64,000 nt of DNA from GCA-2711565 sp963664245 (GCA_963664245.1 OY760934.1:1488001-1552000); one strand, 5' to 3'. Shown: positions 17,483-27,378, counted from the stretch's first letter. The notes: generated by a model not told the origin, from the sequence alone. Translations and numbers: made by a program.

Positions 17483-18433
17483 CTACTGCTGTTTTTTTAA
17501 TAGCTTCATTAAGCCTCCAAATCTTTCCATTCGTCTAGCTTCAATAGCATCGTATTTCTTTTGTGCTTCGGCTGCCTTAACAGTTTCCCCAAGCTTACCA
17601 TACAGTTTTGAAATGACTTCAAAATAATTGAATTTCAAACTACCGGCTTCACCATCTTCAACAATACTATTCAAGATACTAAGACAATTTTTTAAAAGAA
17701 CTTTATCGATAGAATGATCTGCGATAAATCCCATTGTAGCATTGATGTAAGCATTGTTGTCTTCAAATAATTCGAGACTAAAACTAAGATTCAATAAAAA
17801 AAACATCCCTTGAAAATCATTTTCTTTGGCCATATAATACATTTTTAAAATGGCTCGTAACTGAGTGGCAGAAGGAACAACATTTTTATGCAGCAGAGAT
17901 TCTATCCAGATAAATTTATCCTCTTCATATTCAGGAAATTCATAACTATTATCTGAATTCTTTTGAGGGCTTGCAATTTTATTGACTTCCGAGCTTAGTT
18001 TACGATCCAGCTTCAATAAAATAGAATAGCGGGCATCGATCTTATCCCAGGAAAATTTAGTCAAATTATTGTGTACATATTGGAAAGCATTTGTATATAC
18101 ATCATCAAGTAAATAATCGCCTGCCAATTCCCATATTGATTGCTCCGATAATTGTTTAACCGGACATTTAGAAACATAATCCAATACTAGTTTTTTAGTT
18201 TCAGGGTTCTTATATTTAATAAATAAAGAACTTAATCCATTATCCGGTTTTTCTCTTGCGTTTTTTTCAAGAAACCCGATATATTCTTTTATGAAATTAA
18301 TTTCCCTGTTACCCGATTCATATTCTGTTCTAAAATCTTCCAGATTTTTTCCTGTTTTACTATTTGGAGAAATTTGAGGAATCCCTGAACTAGATATCAG
18401 CATAAACAATATATATATAATTATCTTATTCAT
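17483..18433 (-). CDS. Exported helical protein, thioredoxin-less paralogue of the neighbouring thioredoxins
   Basis: 316 residues with a signal peptide (about 1-19) and no CxxC. The mature start FRTEYESGNREINFIKEYIGF matches the junction after the thioredoxin domain in the neighbours (KKYESGNRNLKFLNDYF in 14556; ERYNNNERNWDFLWVYT in 18632). The whole protein therefore corresponds to their helical C-terminal half, ending in a TPR-like repeat (YFEVISKLYGKLGETVKAAEAQKKYD). It may bind the same partner or substrate as the full-length proteins without redox activity (inference). It lies directly upstream of the protease candidate (4-base gap) and is separated from the thioredoxin gene at 18632 by 198 bases containing several inverted repeats. 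Confidence 0.75.
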   Translation of the reverse strand: MNKIIIYILFMLISSSGIPQISPNSKTGKNLEDFRTEYESGNREINFIKEYIGFLEKNAREKPDNGLSSLFIKYKNPETKKLVLDYVSKCPVKQLSEQSIWELAGDYLLDDVYTNAFQYVHNNLTKFSWDKIDARYSILLKLDRKLSSEVNKIASPQKNSDNSYEFPEYEEDKFIWIESLLHKNVVPSATQLRAILKMYYMAKENDFQGMFFLLNLSFSLELFEDNNAYINATMGFIADHSIDKVLLKNCLSILNSIVEDGEAGSLKFNYFEVISKLYGKLGETVKAAEAQKKYDAIEARRMERFGGLMKLLKKQQ

Positions 18434-18507
18434 TTATTCAATTGTATTCATTAAAATTAAAGATGGATTAATAAGCCAGAAGCCTTATTTAGATTGAAAG
18501 ACAGAAC

Positions 18508-18603
18508 AATACCTATTAATAGGTATTTAATAACTTGCGATAATTTAATATTGAAATTATCACTGATTTTTTGTTACTATTACCACATATATTCGTAATA
18601 GTA
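18508..18603. promoter_or_regulatory. Cluster of inverted repeats upstream of 17483 (palindrome plus two stem-loops)
   Basis: Within the 198-base gap 18434-18631 there are three dyads: a perfect 20-base palindrome without loop (18508-18527, AATACCTATT repeated inverted); GATAATTT/AAATTATC (18539-18546 and 18554-18561); and TACTATTAC/GTAATAGTA (18575-18583 and 18595-18603). No T-run of the kind needed for a terminator follows on the minus strand. The palindrome could be a protein-binding site, and the others RNA stem-loops marking a boundary inside the long system 2 operon. Confidence 0.4.
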
Positions 18604-18631
18604 TTTTGTATATAATGGATCAATAATTTTC

Positions 18632-19897
18632 TTAATCAGTTTTCTGTTCTTCCTCTTTGTTTGAATCCTTTTTAAATAGTTTAAGAATATCTTTATATTT
18701 CTCCTTAAACGCAGCCTCTTCTTCATCAGCTTGTTTGTAGTATTTCATGGCTTCATTTTTTTTCCCAAGTTTTTCAAGGATTGAAGCATAAACTCTTGTC
18801 TCCCTATACCGCATTAAATCATGATTTTGGGATATTTTATCGAGGTTTGGCAGATAGAATATCAGTTTTCGTAACGCTTTTTTATCTTTCGTATTTTCTG
18901 CCATAAGCGCAACCCAATCTATTATCATTGCTGAACAACCGCTATCGAGCATCTCAAAATCAAAACCTGCATCGACCAAATAAAAAAACGTTTTAAAGTC
19001 TCTGACTTTTACTGCGTGATTAATTCTCATAATTGCATAAAGACGTTCTCTCTCTCCAAAAGACTCCCTTTTAAGGTCATTTATCATAGCATGTTCTGCA
19101 TCAAAATCATAATTAATGGTGTCTTCTGTACAAGCTTTCACAAAATCGTCTACTTGTCTCTTATATAGTTTATATATATTATGGTCTTCTAGAAACCTTT
19201 CTTTTTGGTATTTCCTGTATAAAGAAAAACGTTGCGACATATAGGTTCTAAAGAGTTCTGTTTGTGTATCTTTCCAGTAGGTTTTAAAAAGATTATAAGC
19301 ACTCTCGTTGTTAGACACATCCTCAATAGTAAGATTTTCAAGGATATACTTCACAACTATATTTATATCGTTTTTTTGATATGCTTTTTCAAGAGCCTGT
19401 GTATATACCCATAAAAAGTCCCAGTTACGCTCATTATTATTATATCTTTCTTTCATTATAACCCACGAATCATTACCTGACAAGCCGTCACTCATAGATC
19501 GAATAAATTTATCTGGGTCCATATAACCCGCTGACTGGTATAAAACTTTTTCCGTAGAATCGATAATCAGATAAGTTGGAAAACCTGGAATAAAAGATTT
19601 ATATTTTACATGCAAATTTTTCCCTTCTCCTTTTTCCATATCAAAATGAGTACAAATAAAATTGACATTCATAAAATCAGCCACTTTGTTATTCGTAAAA
19701 ACATTGGTGGCCATACCTTTACAGGGACCGCACCAACTGGTATAACAATCTAAAAAAATATATTGTTTTTTCTGTTTCGCTAAATCTAAAATTTCAACCC
19801 AACTTTTTTCCTGAAATAGTATCTGACGATCCTGCCCTGTAGCACACAGGGCAGTAATCGTTAGAAAATTTATTAATAGAATCTTCTTTAAAATCAT
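18632..19897 (-). CDS. Exported thioredoxin-fold protein with helical C-terminus (WCGPC, system 2)
   Basis: 421 residues. Signal peptide about 1-21 (ATGQ); thioredoxin domain (about 25-140) with DCYTSWCGPC, the active site at 55-59 and the extra Cys at 51; cis-proline segment GFPTYLI. The helical remainder is highly charged and ends in a lysine/glutamate-rich tail (FKKDSNKEEEQKTD). It starts 29 bases after the zinc-motif-less lipoprotein (19927), so here no stem-loop separates the transporter core from the first redox gene. Function as a periplasmic disulfide reductase or isomerase is inferred from the active site. Confidence 0.85.
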   Translation of the reverse strand: MILKKILLINFLTITALCATGQDRQILFQEKSWVEILDLAKQKKQYIFLDCYTSWCGPCKGMATNVFTNNKVADFMNVNFICTHFDMEKGEGKNLHVKYKSFIPGFPTYLIIDSTEKVLYQSAGYMDPDKFIRSMSDGLSGNDSWVIMKERYNNNERNWDFLWVYTQALEKAYQKNDINIVVKYILENLTIEDVSNNESAYNLFKTYWKDTQTELFRTYMSQRFSLYRKYQKERFLEDHNIYKLYKRQVDDFVKACTEDTINYDFDAEHAMINDLKRESFGERERLYAIMRINHAVKVRDFKTFFYLVDAGFDFEMLDSGCSAMIIDWVALMAENTKDKKALRKLIFYLPNLDKISQNHDLMRYRETRVYASILEKLGKKNEAMKYYKQADEEEAAFKEKYKDILKLFKKDSNKEEEQKTD

Positions 19898-19926
19898 TTC
19901 TCTAATTTTAGTTTAAATTAGCTTGT

Positions 19927-20817
19927 TTAGTTTATCGGATCCATTTTATCATCAGGGAAATTATCATTTTGCATTTGTACAATATCCCATCCCAATACAT
20001 CACGACAATGTCTGATCATAAATAAAGCCTTTGTTTTAGTAGCAGGAAATGTATTGAATACATAGTTAATTCGCGTCCATGAATTTGTGGCAATAAAAGC
20101 TGTACAAGCACCAAAATCTTCGTCCACCGTAGGACCCATTGTCGTTTTACGGTAAAATAATCCCAAGGTATACATTGCAATATTACGTGTTGTTTCCTTA
20201 GTACCAGAATTTGGAATAATCTGCCCATAATCTGCCGCATTGATAGCCTCATATTCAGAACTATGTGGTATTTTACTGTAGTATGATGTAGCAAAAATTG
20301 TCATTACCTGACGTTGGAACATTAATTTTATATTGGGATCAGTATCCAATGCATTCCACTTATCCATCTTCATACCAACAGCCATATAATTAACTTTATT
20401 GGCAGTCACATAAGAAGTGTCATTCGTTGAATTTCCCTGTGTCAGAAGAATTTGATAAGGTAGAGCCTCCCTCAAAAAATCTTCAGGATAAAGGCTTAGC
20501 CATTTTTCATCAATCAGATCCATAAGTCCTGATCCATAAGTAGGAAGATTTTCCTCTTCAACGGGATAAATGGTTAAGCTTAATGGGCTTGTCCATACCC
20601 ACTTATATTCTTTTTCTGGATAATCATATACAACATAAGTATTATAGGTTTGATAAAAATCATAAATGGCATTATCAAGTGCCGTAGCATTAGTCCCATG
20701 GGGAAGGACATATTGCGGTTCTATTTCAATTTGTGGGCTAAGTTTGTCTTCTTTGTGACATGACGAAAACAAAACACTTACTGACAAAATCATGCATATT
20801 AAATATAGTTTTTTCAT
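19927..20817 (-). CDS. Metallopeptidase-like lipoprotein lacking its HExxH motif (system 2)
   Basis: 296 residues with a lipobox (LFSSC, Cys20). The order of blocks (ALDNAIYDFYQTYNTYVVYDY; PEDFLREALPYQILLTQG; a late GPTVDEDFGACTAF) resembles the SusCD-associated putative zinc metallohydrolase lipoproteins that normally carry HExxH (the LP_HExxH_w_tonB type). Where HEFAH would be expected it reads TIFAT (173-177, in RQVMTIFATSYY), and the late acidic block lacks the usual glutamate ligand pattern. It is therefore probably not a peptidase but a surface substrate-binding protein (inference). It lies 19 bases after susD. A second gene with the same kind of loss is at 51397. Confidence 0.65.
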   Translation of the reverse strand: MKKLYLICMILSVSVLFSSCHKEDKLSPQIEIEPQYVLPHGTNATALDNAIYDFYQTYNTYVVYDYPEKEYKWVWTSPLSLTIYPVEEENLPTYGSGLMDLIDEKWLSLYPEDFLREALPYQILLTQGNSTNDTSYVTANKVNYMAVGMKMDKWNALDTDPNIKLMFQRQVMTIFATSYYSKIPHSSEYEAINAADYGQIIPNSGTKETTRNIAMYTLGLFYRKTTMGPTVDEDFGACTAFIATNSWTRINYVFNTFPATKTKALFMIRHCRDVLGWDIVQMQNDNFPDDKMDPIN

Positions 20818-20836
20818 AACTTAAATTCATTTAATG

Positions 20837-22321
20837 TTAATTTGATACCGGAATATTTTCCCGTTCATTCTGTTCAATGACATCGTTAAAACTAATTTCT
20901 GATTCAGGGATCAGTAGCGTATAATTAGGACTTCCTTGAGGTAAAACATAAGTAGACGGGTCTCCCTGTGCATTTAGGAAAACATGTGTAAGCTGAGGCA
21001 TTCCTTGTCTTCTAAGATCCCAGAAACGCATAGCTTCTTCAAAAGCAAATTCTTTACGTCTCTCCTCTCTTACAAATGCAAGCAATTCATCAGTATTGTC
21101 ACCAAAATCTCCATACGTTTTTGGGGTATAAGAAGAGGCTTCTATTCTATTTTGTCTAAGTGTATTTACTAAATCAAGAGCCTCCTGAATATCTCCTCCG
21201 GTATTACGTTGCACCAAAGCTTCTGCAACAGAAAGATAAACTTCCGGCGTACGCCAAGCATTTGGGAAACCTTTACCTACACTGGTTGAATACCATTTCC
21301 CTCCGGGGCAATAAGGGGGGCCATCGATCATATGAGTCTTTAACCTGAGGTCTTCATCTTCGTAACAATCAATTAATGCTCCTTCAATGCCTTCTGATAA
21401 AGCATATTGCTGCCCAAAATATGCACTCAGCATAGAAGAGCTGAAATAATTTAAATTATATGAAGAAGTAGAATTTTTTCCAAAATTATATACTATTTCA
21501 GGGTTATTAATGGGGTCTATAATATTAAAATATTTATAACCAAATTTTGTAACAGTATTCAGGTTATATAAATCAGATTTCCCTTGGAGATAAAGATTCC
21601 CATAAGTAATTACATCATCCCATCTTTCCTGAAAAAGAGCGACCCTGGTTGCCATAAGAAGGGTTGCATATTTGTTGATCATAAAATTATTTGTACAGAG
21701 AGTTGCTGTTTCATACTTTTCAAGTGCTGTTGTAAGATCAATATTTATCTGATCCCAAACTTCCTGAACCGTAGAACGCTCAAATGTTTCAGCAGTTACT
21801 CCACCATCCAGATACATAATTACTCCCGGATCGGTATCGGCAGTAGTTACATTGTATGGTTTTGCATATAAATTAATAAGGTTAAAGAAGAAATATGCCC
21901 GCAATGTTCTAGCCTGAGCTTCAAGGAGGTCTATATCACCTTGGGAGCCTTCCATTGTTGGAATGGCATTAATTACTACATTACAACCTCTGATATTTTT
22001 GTACCGATTGGAATAATTGTTGTCAGTAATGGAATATAATTGATAATCTGCCGGCCACTTAAATATATCAAACACAATTTCATCAATTAATAAGGGCCAT
22101 GGCGAACCTGGCCAAGGACACAACATCATCACATCATCGGTAAATACATGTGTAAATTCAAGATCCCTATCATAATTCGTGCAAACTGTTTCTCCGATAA
22201 GCAATGCAGAAAAATCACTTACATTAACAGGGATGAACAAGTCATCAGCAGTTTCTTTCAGGTAATCATTACAAGATGTAAAGATTAGTATTGTAAAAAA
22301 TATATATAATAATTTTTTCAT
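20837..22321 (-). CDS. SusD/RagB-family outer-membrane lipoprotein (system 2)
   Basis: About 494 residues from the ATG at 22321, which gives a clean lipoprotein signal (MKKLLYIFFTILIFTSC). An ATG four codons upstream (22333) directly abuts the susC stop and is possible. SusD features: LLEAQARTLRAYFFFNLINLYAKPYN, ATRVALFQERWDDVITYGN, PEVYLSVAEALVQRN and the C-terminal REERRKEFAFEEAMRFWDLRRQGMPQ. It should form the lid of the SusC at 22334. The absence of spacing between the two genes points to translational coupling. Confidence 0.93.
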   Translation of the reverse strand: MKKLLYIFFTILIFTSCNDYLKETADDLFIPVNVSDFSALLIGETVCTNYDRDLEFTHVFTDDVMMLCPWPGSPWPLLIDEIVFDIFKWPADYQLYSITDNNYSNRYKNIRGCNVVINAIPTMEGSQGDIDLLEAQARTLRAYFFFNLINLYAKPYNVTTADTDPGVIMYLDGGVTAETFERSTVQEVWDQINIDLTTALEKYETATLCTNNFMINKYATLLMATRVALFQERWDDVITYGNLYLQGKSDLYNLNTVTKFGYKYFNIIDPINNPEIVYNFGKNSTSSYNLNYFSSSMLSAYFGQQYALSEGIEGALIDCYEDEDLRLKTHMIDGPPYCPGGKWYSTSVGKGFPNAWRTPEVYLSVAEALVQRNTGGDIQEALDLVNTLRQNRIEASSYTPKTYGDFGDNTDELLAFVREERRKEFAFEEAMRFWDLRRQGMPQLTHVFLNAQGDPSTYVLPQGSPNYTLLIPESEISFNDVIEQNERENIPVSN

Positions 22322-22333
22322 TGTTTTATACAT

Positions 22334-25300
22334 TTACAGGGTTACATTTATTCCTATATTAAAATTCGGCAAGGAAGGAATTGAGCTGGTATTTGTTTCC
22401 GGATCAAGCCCTTTCCATTTACTACTTGCCCATGTTGCAAGGTTATTGCCTTGGAGAGTAATTGCCAGATTGGTAATATGCAATGGTTTCAGTATTTTTT
22501 GAGGAAGGTTATACCTTAACATAATCTGACGTAATTTCAAAAAATCAGATTTTGCAACTCTTATGCTGGATTGATCATATGTTGTAGTATAATAAGTACC
22601 TCCGATTACACTGATATCACTCCATGTACTGCTATCCATTAAAGCCGGGATATCTGTAATTTCTTCATCGCCTGGTTGCCTCCAGCGGTTGATGAAATCT
22701 CTTGATACATTTTGGCTTGGATCCCATATATTGGTAGATTGTTTATACAACTGGGGAAGACGTTTTACCGCACCAAACTGGTATGTAAAACTTACGTATA
22801 ATGATAAACCTTTATAGGCAAGACGGGTAGAAAAACCTCCCTGAAGATCAGGAAAAATATTCCCAGACTTTTTAAGCTCCCAATCTGTAACAGATGACAC
22901 AGAAGAAACGGCCTCACCTTCTTTTGTTTTAAATAAGGGATAACCTGTCGTTCCGTCAAGTCCTGCATAAGTAACAGAGTACATGGTACCAATAGGATCA
23001 CCTTCCAAAGTAGCACTTCCTGACAACATATGGTTAAAAATGGTTGTTGTAGAGGAATTGTCTGTATAAGCATAGGTAATTTTGCTATAGTTATTTCCCA
23101 TATTAATTGAAAAATTCCATGTAAAGTTTTTTCGTTTTATAATTTGTGCATCTATATATGCCTCTAACCCCCAGTTTTCCATTTTCCCTCCGTTCATTTC
23201 CAACAATGTAGCTCCTGTTGCAGGTGATACCTGGATTTGTGTAATTAAATCGGAAGTAAACTTATGGTATTTATCAAAAACACCCGTAATACGGCCGTCA
23301 AACAATGTAAAGTCCAGGCCAATATTCCAAGAGGCTGTTTTTTCCCAACGCAAATCAGGATTTGGCATTTTATAGATAGATGCTGTGACGAGTTTACTGG
23401 TTCCATCCCGGCCTCCACGTGAAGCCACCAATTCAGGAACAGCAGAAGCAACAATATTCCCGTTAAGCCCATAAGAAGCTCTTATAGCAAAAAGATCAAT
23501 CCAGTTTACATTTTTCAGAAACTTTTCATTGGAAGCAATCCACTTCCCTGCTACCGACCAGGTAGGAAGCCAGCGGTACTTAGGATTACTTCCAAATTTA
23601 TTTGAACCGTCAGAACGAATATTCATATTGATCACATAACGGTTTTTGTAAGTATAAGAAGCGGTACCAAAAAATGAAGCAATCTGAACGGTACGGTTTG
23701 TAATTGAGGGATAACTTCCACTTGAATTCAAAACGTTGTTAAGATAGTCATCTTGGGTGTTTACGGTAAAGGATTCTCCATATTCCGGGCTATATCCCCA
23801 TCCGGTAAATTTATTCCCATAATATTTTGTTGAACGGGCTTCTATACCCCCAAATAAATTTATCTCATGATCATCTTTAAAGATATTGGTGTATCCCAGA
23901 GTATTTTGCATTGTAAACGTATAGGTAGACATGAGGGTACTCTCATATTTACCACCGTAGGCTAAGTCGGAGTCGTTTTCAGTTGAACTGTTGGCTTCAA
24001 CAGCACCTACAGGATATCCCCGGTAATTATTACCTATATAAAATGAATTTTCTAAAGCAACAGCTATAACCTTTGAATTGGATACATTGTAGGAAAAATT
24101 ATTTTTATACACTAACTTATTCTTGAAAAGTTTTACGGTTAAGCCCAACTGCCCACCAAAATTTTCTACCTTTCCCCTTTGATAAGTCTCATTTATTTCA
24201 TTGAGAATATTATAACCAACAGGAATTACCTGAAGCCCTGTACCCACGTTTGGAGAGGGTTGAACTGTGTAATACAAACTCCCATCCGAATTGTAGCAGG
24301 GCATTGTTCTGGAGGTATTGTATGCATAATTGAAAATGTTCACATAGGTTCCCCCTGTTCCAACCATTGGATAGCTGTTTCCTCCAATATAGCTGTTCGC
24401 TCCACCATAATAACCCAGATTATTCATAATACTTGTGTTTAACTTAAAGTCTATTGCTACATGTTTGCTTAAATCAGTATGAAATCTGGCCATTCCGGTA
24501 TATTTTCTACTATTTGAGTTTAAACTGACCCCCGGGGCATCCGAATACCCTAGTGATGCATAATAAGTTCCGGTTTTACTTCCCCCTGACATGGTTAAAG
24601 TATGATTCTGAACCACCGAATTTTTGAACAAAATCTTAAACCAGTCTGTATTAAGAGTTTCAAGTTCATGCACACGTGTTACAAATTCATCGTAAGAAAG
24701 CTCTTTATTCCAGTATTGTTGTATAGCTCCTTCATAACTTTCAACCGGAGGGTTTTCATTATAACGTAAGCCCGCTTCAACAATTTCTTTTGAAAGCTGG
24801 ACACGTTCCTGAGAATTCATCATATCAAAAACAGCGTATGAAGGACGCTGATACATTGAAAAATTTGTATTATAAGTGATTTTTGCATCTCCTATTTTCC
24901 CTTTTTTGGTAGTAATTACCACCACTCCATTTGCACCTTTAACTCCATAAATAGCTGTAGCAGAGGCATCCTTTAATACCGTGATTGTTTCAATGTCTTC
25001 GGGGTTTACACCTGCAATGGCATTCCCAATAAGGTAAGGCGCATCATCGCTAACTAAATCCTGGGCATTGTACGAACTAGGCATCGGGTCTTCCTGAATA
25101 ATCCCATCAACAACCCATACCGGAGCTTTGCTTCCCGATATTGAAGAATTACCCCGAATACGAATGGTCGGCGTGGAACTTGGTTCACCAGAGGCTGTCA
25201 TTACCAGCATCCCAGGAATCTGTCCTTGTAACATCTGGTCAACATTTATTACACTTCCAATTTTTATATCTGCTGCTTTTATAGTAGATATAGCACTTGC

Positions 25301-25990
25301 TAATTCTCTTTTAGACATCGTCTGATAGCCGGTAATCACAACCTCTCCAATTTCTTCTATATTCTGTTCAAGTACGATGTCGTATACATTTTTATTTTCG
25401 ATAATCGTCACTTCTTGGGTAGTCATCCCTATAAAAGAAAATACCAATACAGTTCCTTTGCCCGGTACCATAATGGAATATTGGCCATTAGCATTAGTAG
25501 TAGTCCCTTTAACGGTTCCTTTAATAAGTACCGTAGCTCCGGGTAATGGGGAACCATCTGGATCAACAACTTTACCTTTAACCTCAATAGAATTGGTTCC
25601 TTTTTGGCGGGTTGTTTTGTCTTTTGAAATGATAACTGTCTTATCTTTCAAAACAAATTTTAAACCGGTATTTTCAAGGCATATTTTCATTACCTCTTCA
25701 ATACTGGCATCAGTAACATTTAGTGTAATTTTTTTAGTAATACCTTTAATGTCCTCCTTACTAAAAACAATGAAATAATCAGTTTCTACACTGATCTTTT
25801 GCAGAACCTCTCCAAGAGGCATGTCTTTGACTTTCAGATTAATTTCATTCCCATAAACTACAGAAAGAGCTAAAAACTGAATCAATACAATAAAAAGTAC
25901 AGATAATCTCATAGATAATCTTTGGGGGGGTATTTTCTTCCTCTTGTTGAAAACACACCCTTTGATTTCACTTTTGTAAATAATATTCAT
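22334..25990 (-). CDS. SusC/RagA-family TonB-dependent transporter with STN signalling domain (system 2)
   Basis: 1218 residues, the longest SusC here. An extended N-region precedes the signal peptide hydrophobic core (about 27-46, ending VVYG). Then come STN (about 48-120, INLKVKDMPLGEVLQKIS), CarboxypepD_reg-like domain (about 137-215, PLPGATVLIKGTVKGTTTNA), plug (EVVITGYQTMSKRELASA; VWVVDGIIQEDPM; TAIYGVKGANGVVVITTKKG) and the barrel ending NFNIGINVTL. The role is import of SusD-bound ligand and signalling to FecR 26086. The sense-strand leader ACAAATGT before ATG matches the pattern at the other susC genes. Confidence 0.95.
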   Translation of the reverse strand: MNIIYKSEIKGCVFNKRKKIPPQRLSMRLSVLFIVLIQFLALSVVYGNEINLKVKDMPLGEVLQKISVETDYFIVFSKEDIKGITKKITLNVTDASIEEVMKICLENTGLKFVLKDKTVIISKDKTTRQKGTNSIEVKGKVVDPDGSPLPGATVLIKGTVKGTTTNANGQYSIMVPGKGTVLVFSFIGMTTQEVTIIENKNVYDIVLEQNIEEIGEVVITGYQTMSKRELASAISTIKAADIKIGSVINVDQMLQGQIPGMLVMTASGEPSSTPTIRIRGNSSISGSKAPVWVVDGIIQEDPMPSSYNAQDLVSDDAPYLIGNAIAGVNPEDIETITVLKDASATAIYGVKGANGVVVITTKKGKIGDAKITYNTNFSMYQRPSYAVFDMMNSQERVQLSKEIVEAGLRYNENPPVESYEGAIQQYWNKELSYDEFVTRVHELETLNTDWFKILFKNSVVQNHTLTMSGGSKTGTYYASLGYSDAPGVSLNSNSRKYTGMARFHTDLSKHVAIDFKLNTSIMNNLGYYGGANSYIGGNSYPMVGTGGTYVNIFNYAYNTSRTMPCYNSDGSLYYTVQPSPNVGTGLQVIPVGYNILNEINETYQRGKVENFGGQLGLTVKLFKNKLVYKNNFSYNVSNSKVIAVALENSFYIGNNYRGYPVGAVEANSSTENDSDLAYGGKYESTLMSTYTFTMQNTLGYTNIFKDDHEINLFGGIEARSTKYYGNKFTGWGYSPEYGESFTVNTQDDYLNNVLNSSGSYPSITNRTVQIASFFGTASYTYKNRYVINMNIRSDGSNKFGSNPKYRWLPTWSVAGKWIASNEKFLKNVNWIDLFAIRASYGLNGNIVASAVPELVASRGGRDGTSKLVTASIYKMPNPDLRWEKTASWNIGLDFTLFDGRITGVFDKYHKFTSDLITQIQVSPATGATLLEMNGGKMENWGLEAYIDAQIIKRKNFTWNFSINMGNNYSKITYAYTDNSSTTTIFNHMLSGSATLEGDPIGTMYSVTYAGLDGTTGYPLFKTKEGEAVSSVSSVTDWELKKSGNIFPDLQGGFSTRLAYKGLSLYVSFTYQFGAVKRLPQLYKQSTNIWDPSQNVSRDFINRWRQPGDEEITDIPALMDSSTWSDISVIGGTYYTTTYDQSSIRVAKSDFLKLRQIMLRYNLPQKILKPLHITNLAITLQGNNLATWASSKWKGLDPETNTSSIPSLPNFNIGINVTL

Positions 25991-26002
25991 ACATTTGTAC
26001 TG

Positions 26003-26087
26003 TTTTAGGGTTAATAAATAATTTATTTTCCATATATTGGCTATTAACTTAAAACACGCAGGGAAGCGTTGCCGCGCTTCCTTTTTT
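26003..26087 (+). ncRNA. Predicted antisense small RNA between susC and fecR (system 2)
   Basis: TACATTTG (25990-25997, plus strand) fits TAnnTTTG and overlaps the susC start. The terminator is GGAAGCG (26062-26068), loop TTGCCG, CGCTTCC (26075-26081), T6 (26082-26087), the last T's overlapping the fecR stop codon. The implied RNA is about 85 nt and complementary to the susC leader. The layout matches the other four complete systems, while the stem sequence is unique to this one. Confidence 0.42.
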
Positions 26088-27300
26088 AATTAATAGGTTC
26101 AATATCTTTTACAATAATAACATTCCCTTCAATTTCAAAGTCAACTTTATTGGTTTCGCGAATCAAATCCAAAACATTTTCAATAGTGTCGTATCTTTTA
26201 AGCTTTCCAAAAAAGACTTCTGAACGAACACTTTCTGAAGCATACGATATTTCAAAATTATACCAACGGCTAAGCTTAGTCATAATAGATTCAAGTGTTT
26301 CATAATTAAAAAAGAACACCCCGTCTTTCCAGGAAGTATAAAATTCTGTATTTACTTTACTGATTCTGATTTTATGGTTAACATCAATAACATTGGCCTG
26401 GTCGCCCGGTTTTAAGCGCACTTTAGAAGCTTCTTCCGGATCATAGCGGGGCATCAAATCAACACTACCTTCAACCAGGGTGATGTGTTCATCTTCGCCT
26501 TCATAAGCAGACACATTAAAACTGGTTCCCAACACGCTGATGACAGACTTCTCAGATGTTAACACGAATCTTTTATCAGGGTTGTGGGCAATTTCAAAGT
26601 AAGCTTCGCCTTTTTCCAGAAAAACTTCCCGCACATTGGCTTTAAACGGAACCGGATATTTAATACGGGAATCCGAGTTCAGCCATATTTTACTCCCGTC
26701 CGACAGTTCCAGGTAAAATTCTTCGCCCCTGGCAACACTCAAAGTATGATATTCAATTTTTTGAGCTACCGCTTCGACCCCATCCTTTTGAAGTGTATTC
26801 TCCTGATAGATCAGTTTCCCGCTACTTTCTTTTACAATAGCTGATGTTGAAGATTCCCTTATTATCCCGGCATCAACGGTATCAAGCTCGATAATGGTAT
26901 TTTCGGCAAGAAGAATCGTGGCATTCTTAATGCCGGGTTTAATTTGTACTGGCTTTGCAACTTCTTGCTGAATCTTGAATGTAGCAATAAAATAAACAGC
27001 CAGCGCAAAAGACACAGGCAACAAGAGTGCCGCAGCATACCTGCTTAGTTTTTGGTAAGCAGCAATGCGTTTGGCCCGCTTCATTCTCGCCTTCATCGCA
27101 TTCCAGTAAATAGGAGATTTTAAGTGATCCAAATTTTTTAAATTTTCTTTTGTTTCCTCATCCATTGAAAGAAGATCGAAAAGTTTTTTGTTTTCAGGGG
27201 ATTTCTCGGACCAAGTTTTAAGCACTTGTATATCCTTTTTCGACAGTTTTTTATTTACAAAATCTGCCAGTAATTGTTCGGTTTTTATATTGTTATCCAT
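26086..27300 (-). CDS. FecR-family anti-sigma factor (system 2)
   Basis: 404 residues. N-terminal cytoplasmic part (LLADFVNKKLSKKDIQVLKTW), membrane helix at about 88-108 (YAAALLLPVSFALAVYFIATF), FecR domain (LSVARGEEFYLELSDGSKIWLNSDSRIKYP; KGEAYFEI; VLGTSFNVSAY) and C-terminal DUF4974-type segment (FYTSWKDGVFFFNYETLESIMTKLSRWYN). It is expected to sequester the sigma factor at 27379 until the STN domain of the SusC encoded next relays ligand binding. The gene follows the sigma gene by 78 bases. Confidence 0.93.
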   Translation of the reverse strand: MDNNIKTEQLLADFVNKKLSKKDIQVLKTWSEKSPENKKLFDLLSMDEETKENLKNLDHLKSPIYWNAMKARMKRAKRIAAYQKLSRYAAALLLPVSFALAVYFIATFKIQQEVAKPVQIKPGIKNATILLAENTIIELDTVDAGIIRESSTSAIVKESSGKLIYQENTLQKDGVEAVAQKIEYHTLSVARGEEFYLELSDGSKIWLNSDSRIKYPVPFKANVREVFLEKGEAYFEIAHNPDKRFVLTSEKSVISVLGTSFNVSAYEGEDEHITLVEGSVDLMPRYDPEEASKVRLKPGDQANVIDVNHKIRISKVNTEFYTSWKDGVFFFNYETLESIMTKLSRWYNFEISYASESVRSEVFFGKLKRYDTIENVLDLIRETNKVDFEIEGNVIIVKDIEPIN

Positions 27301-27378
27301 GGATTTTGTCTTACTCTATTAGAATGACAAGTTTTCTTTAGAAAATCGTGATTATTTTTTTAGAAGAAAGAAACTTTT

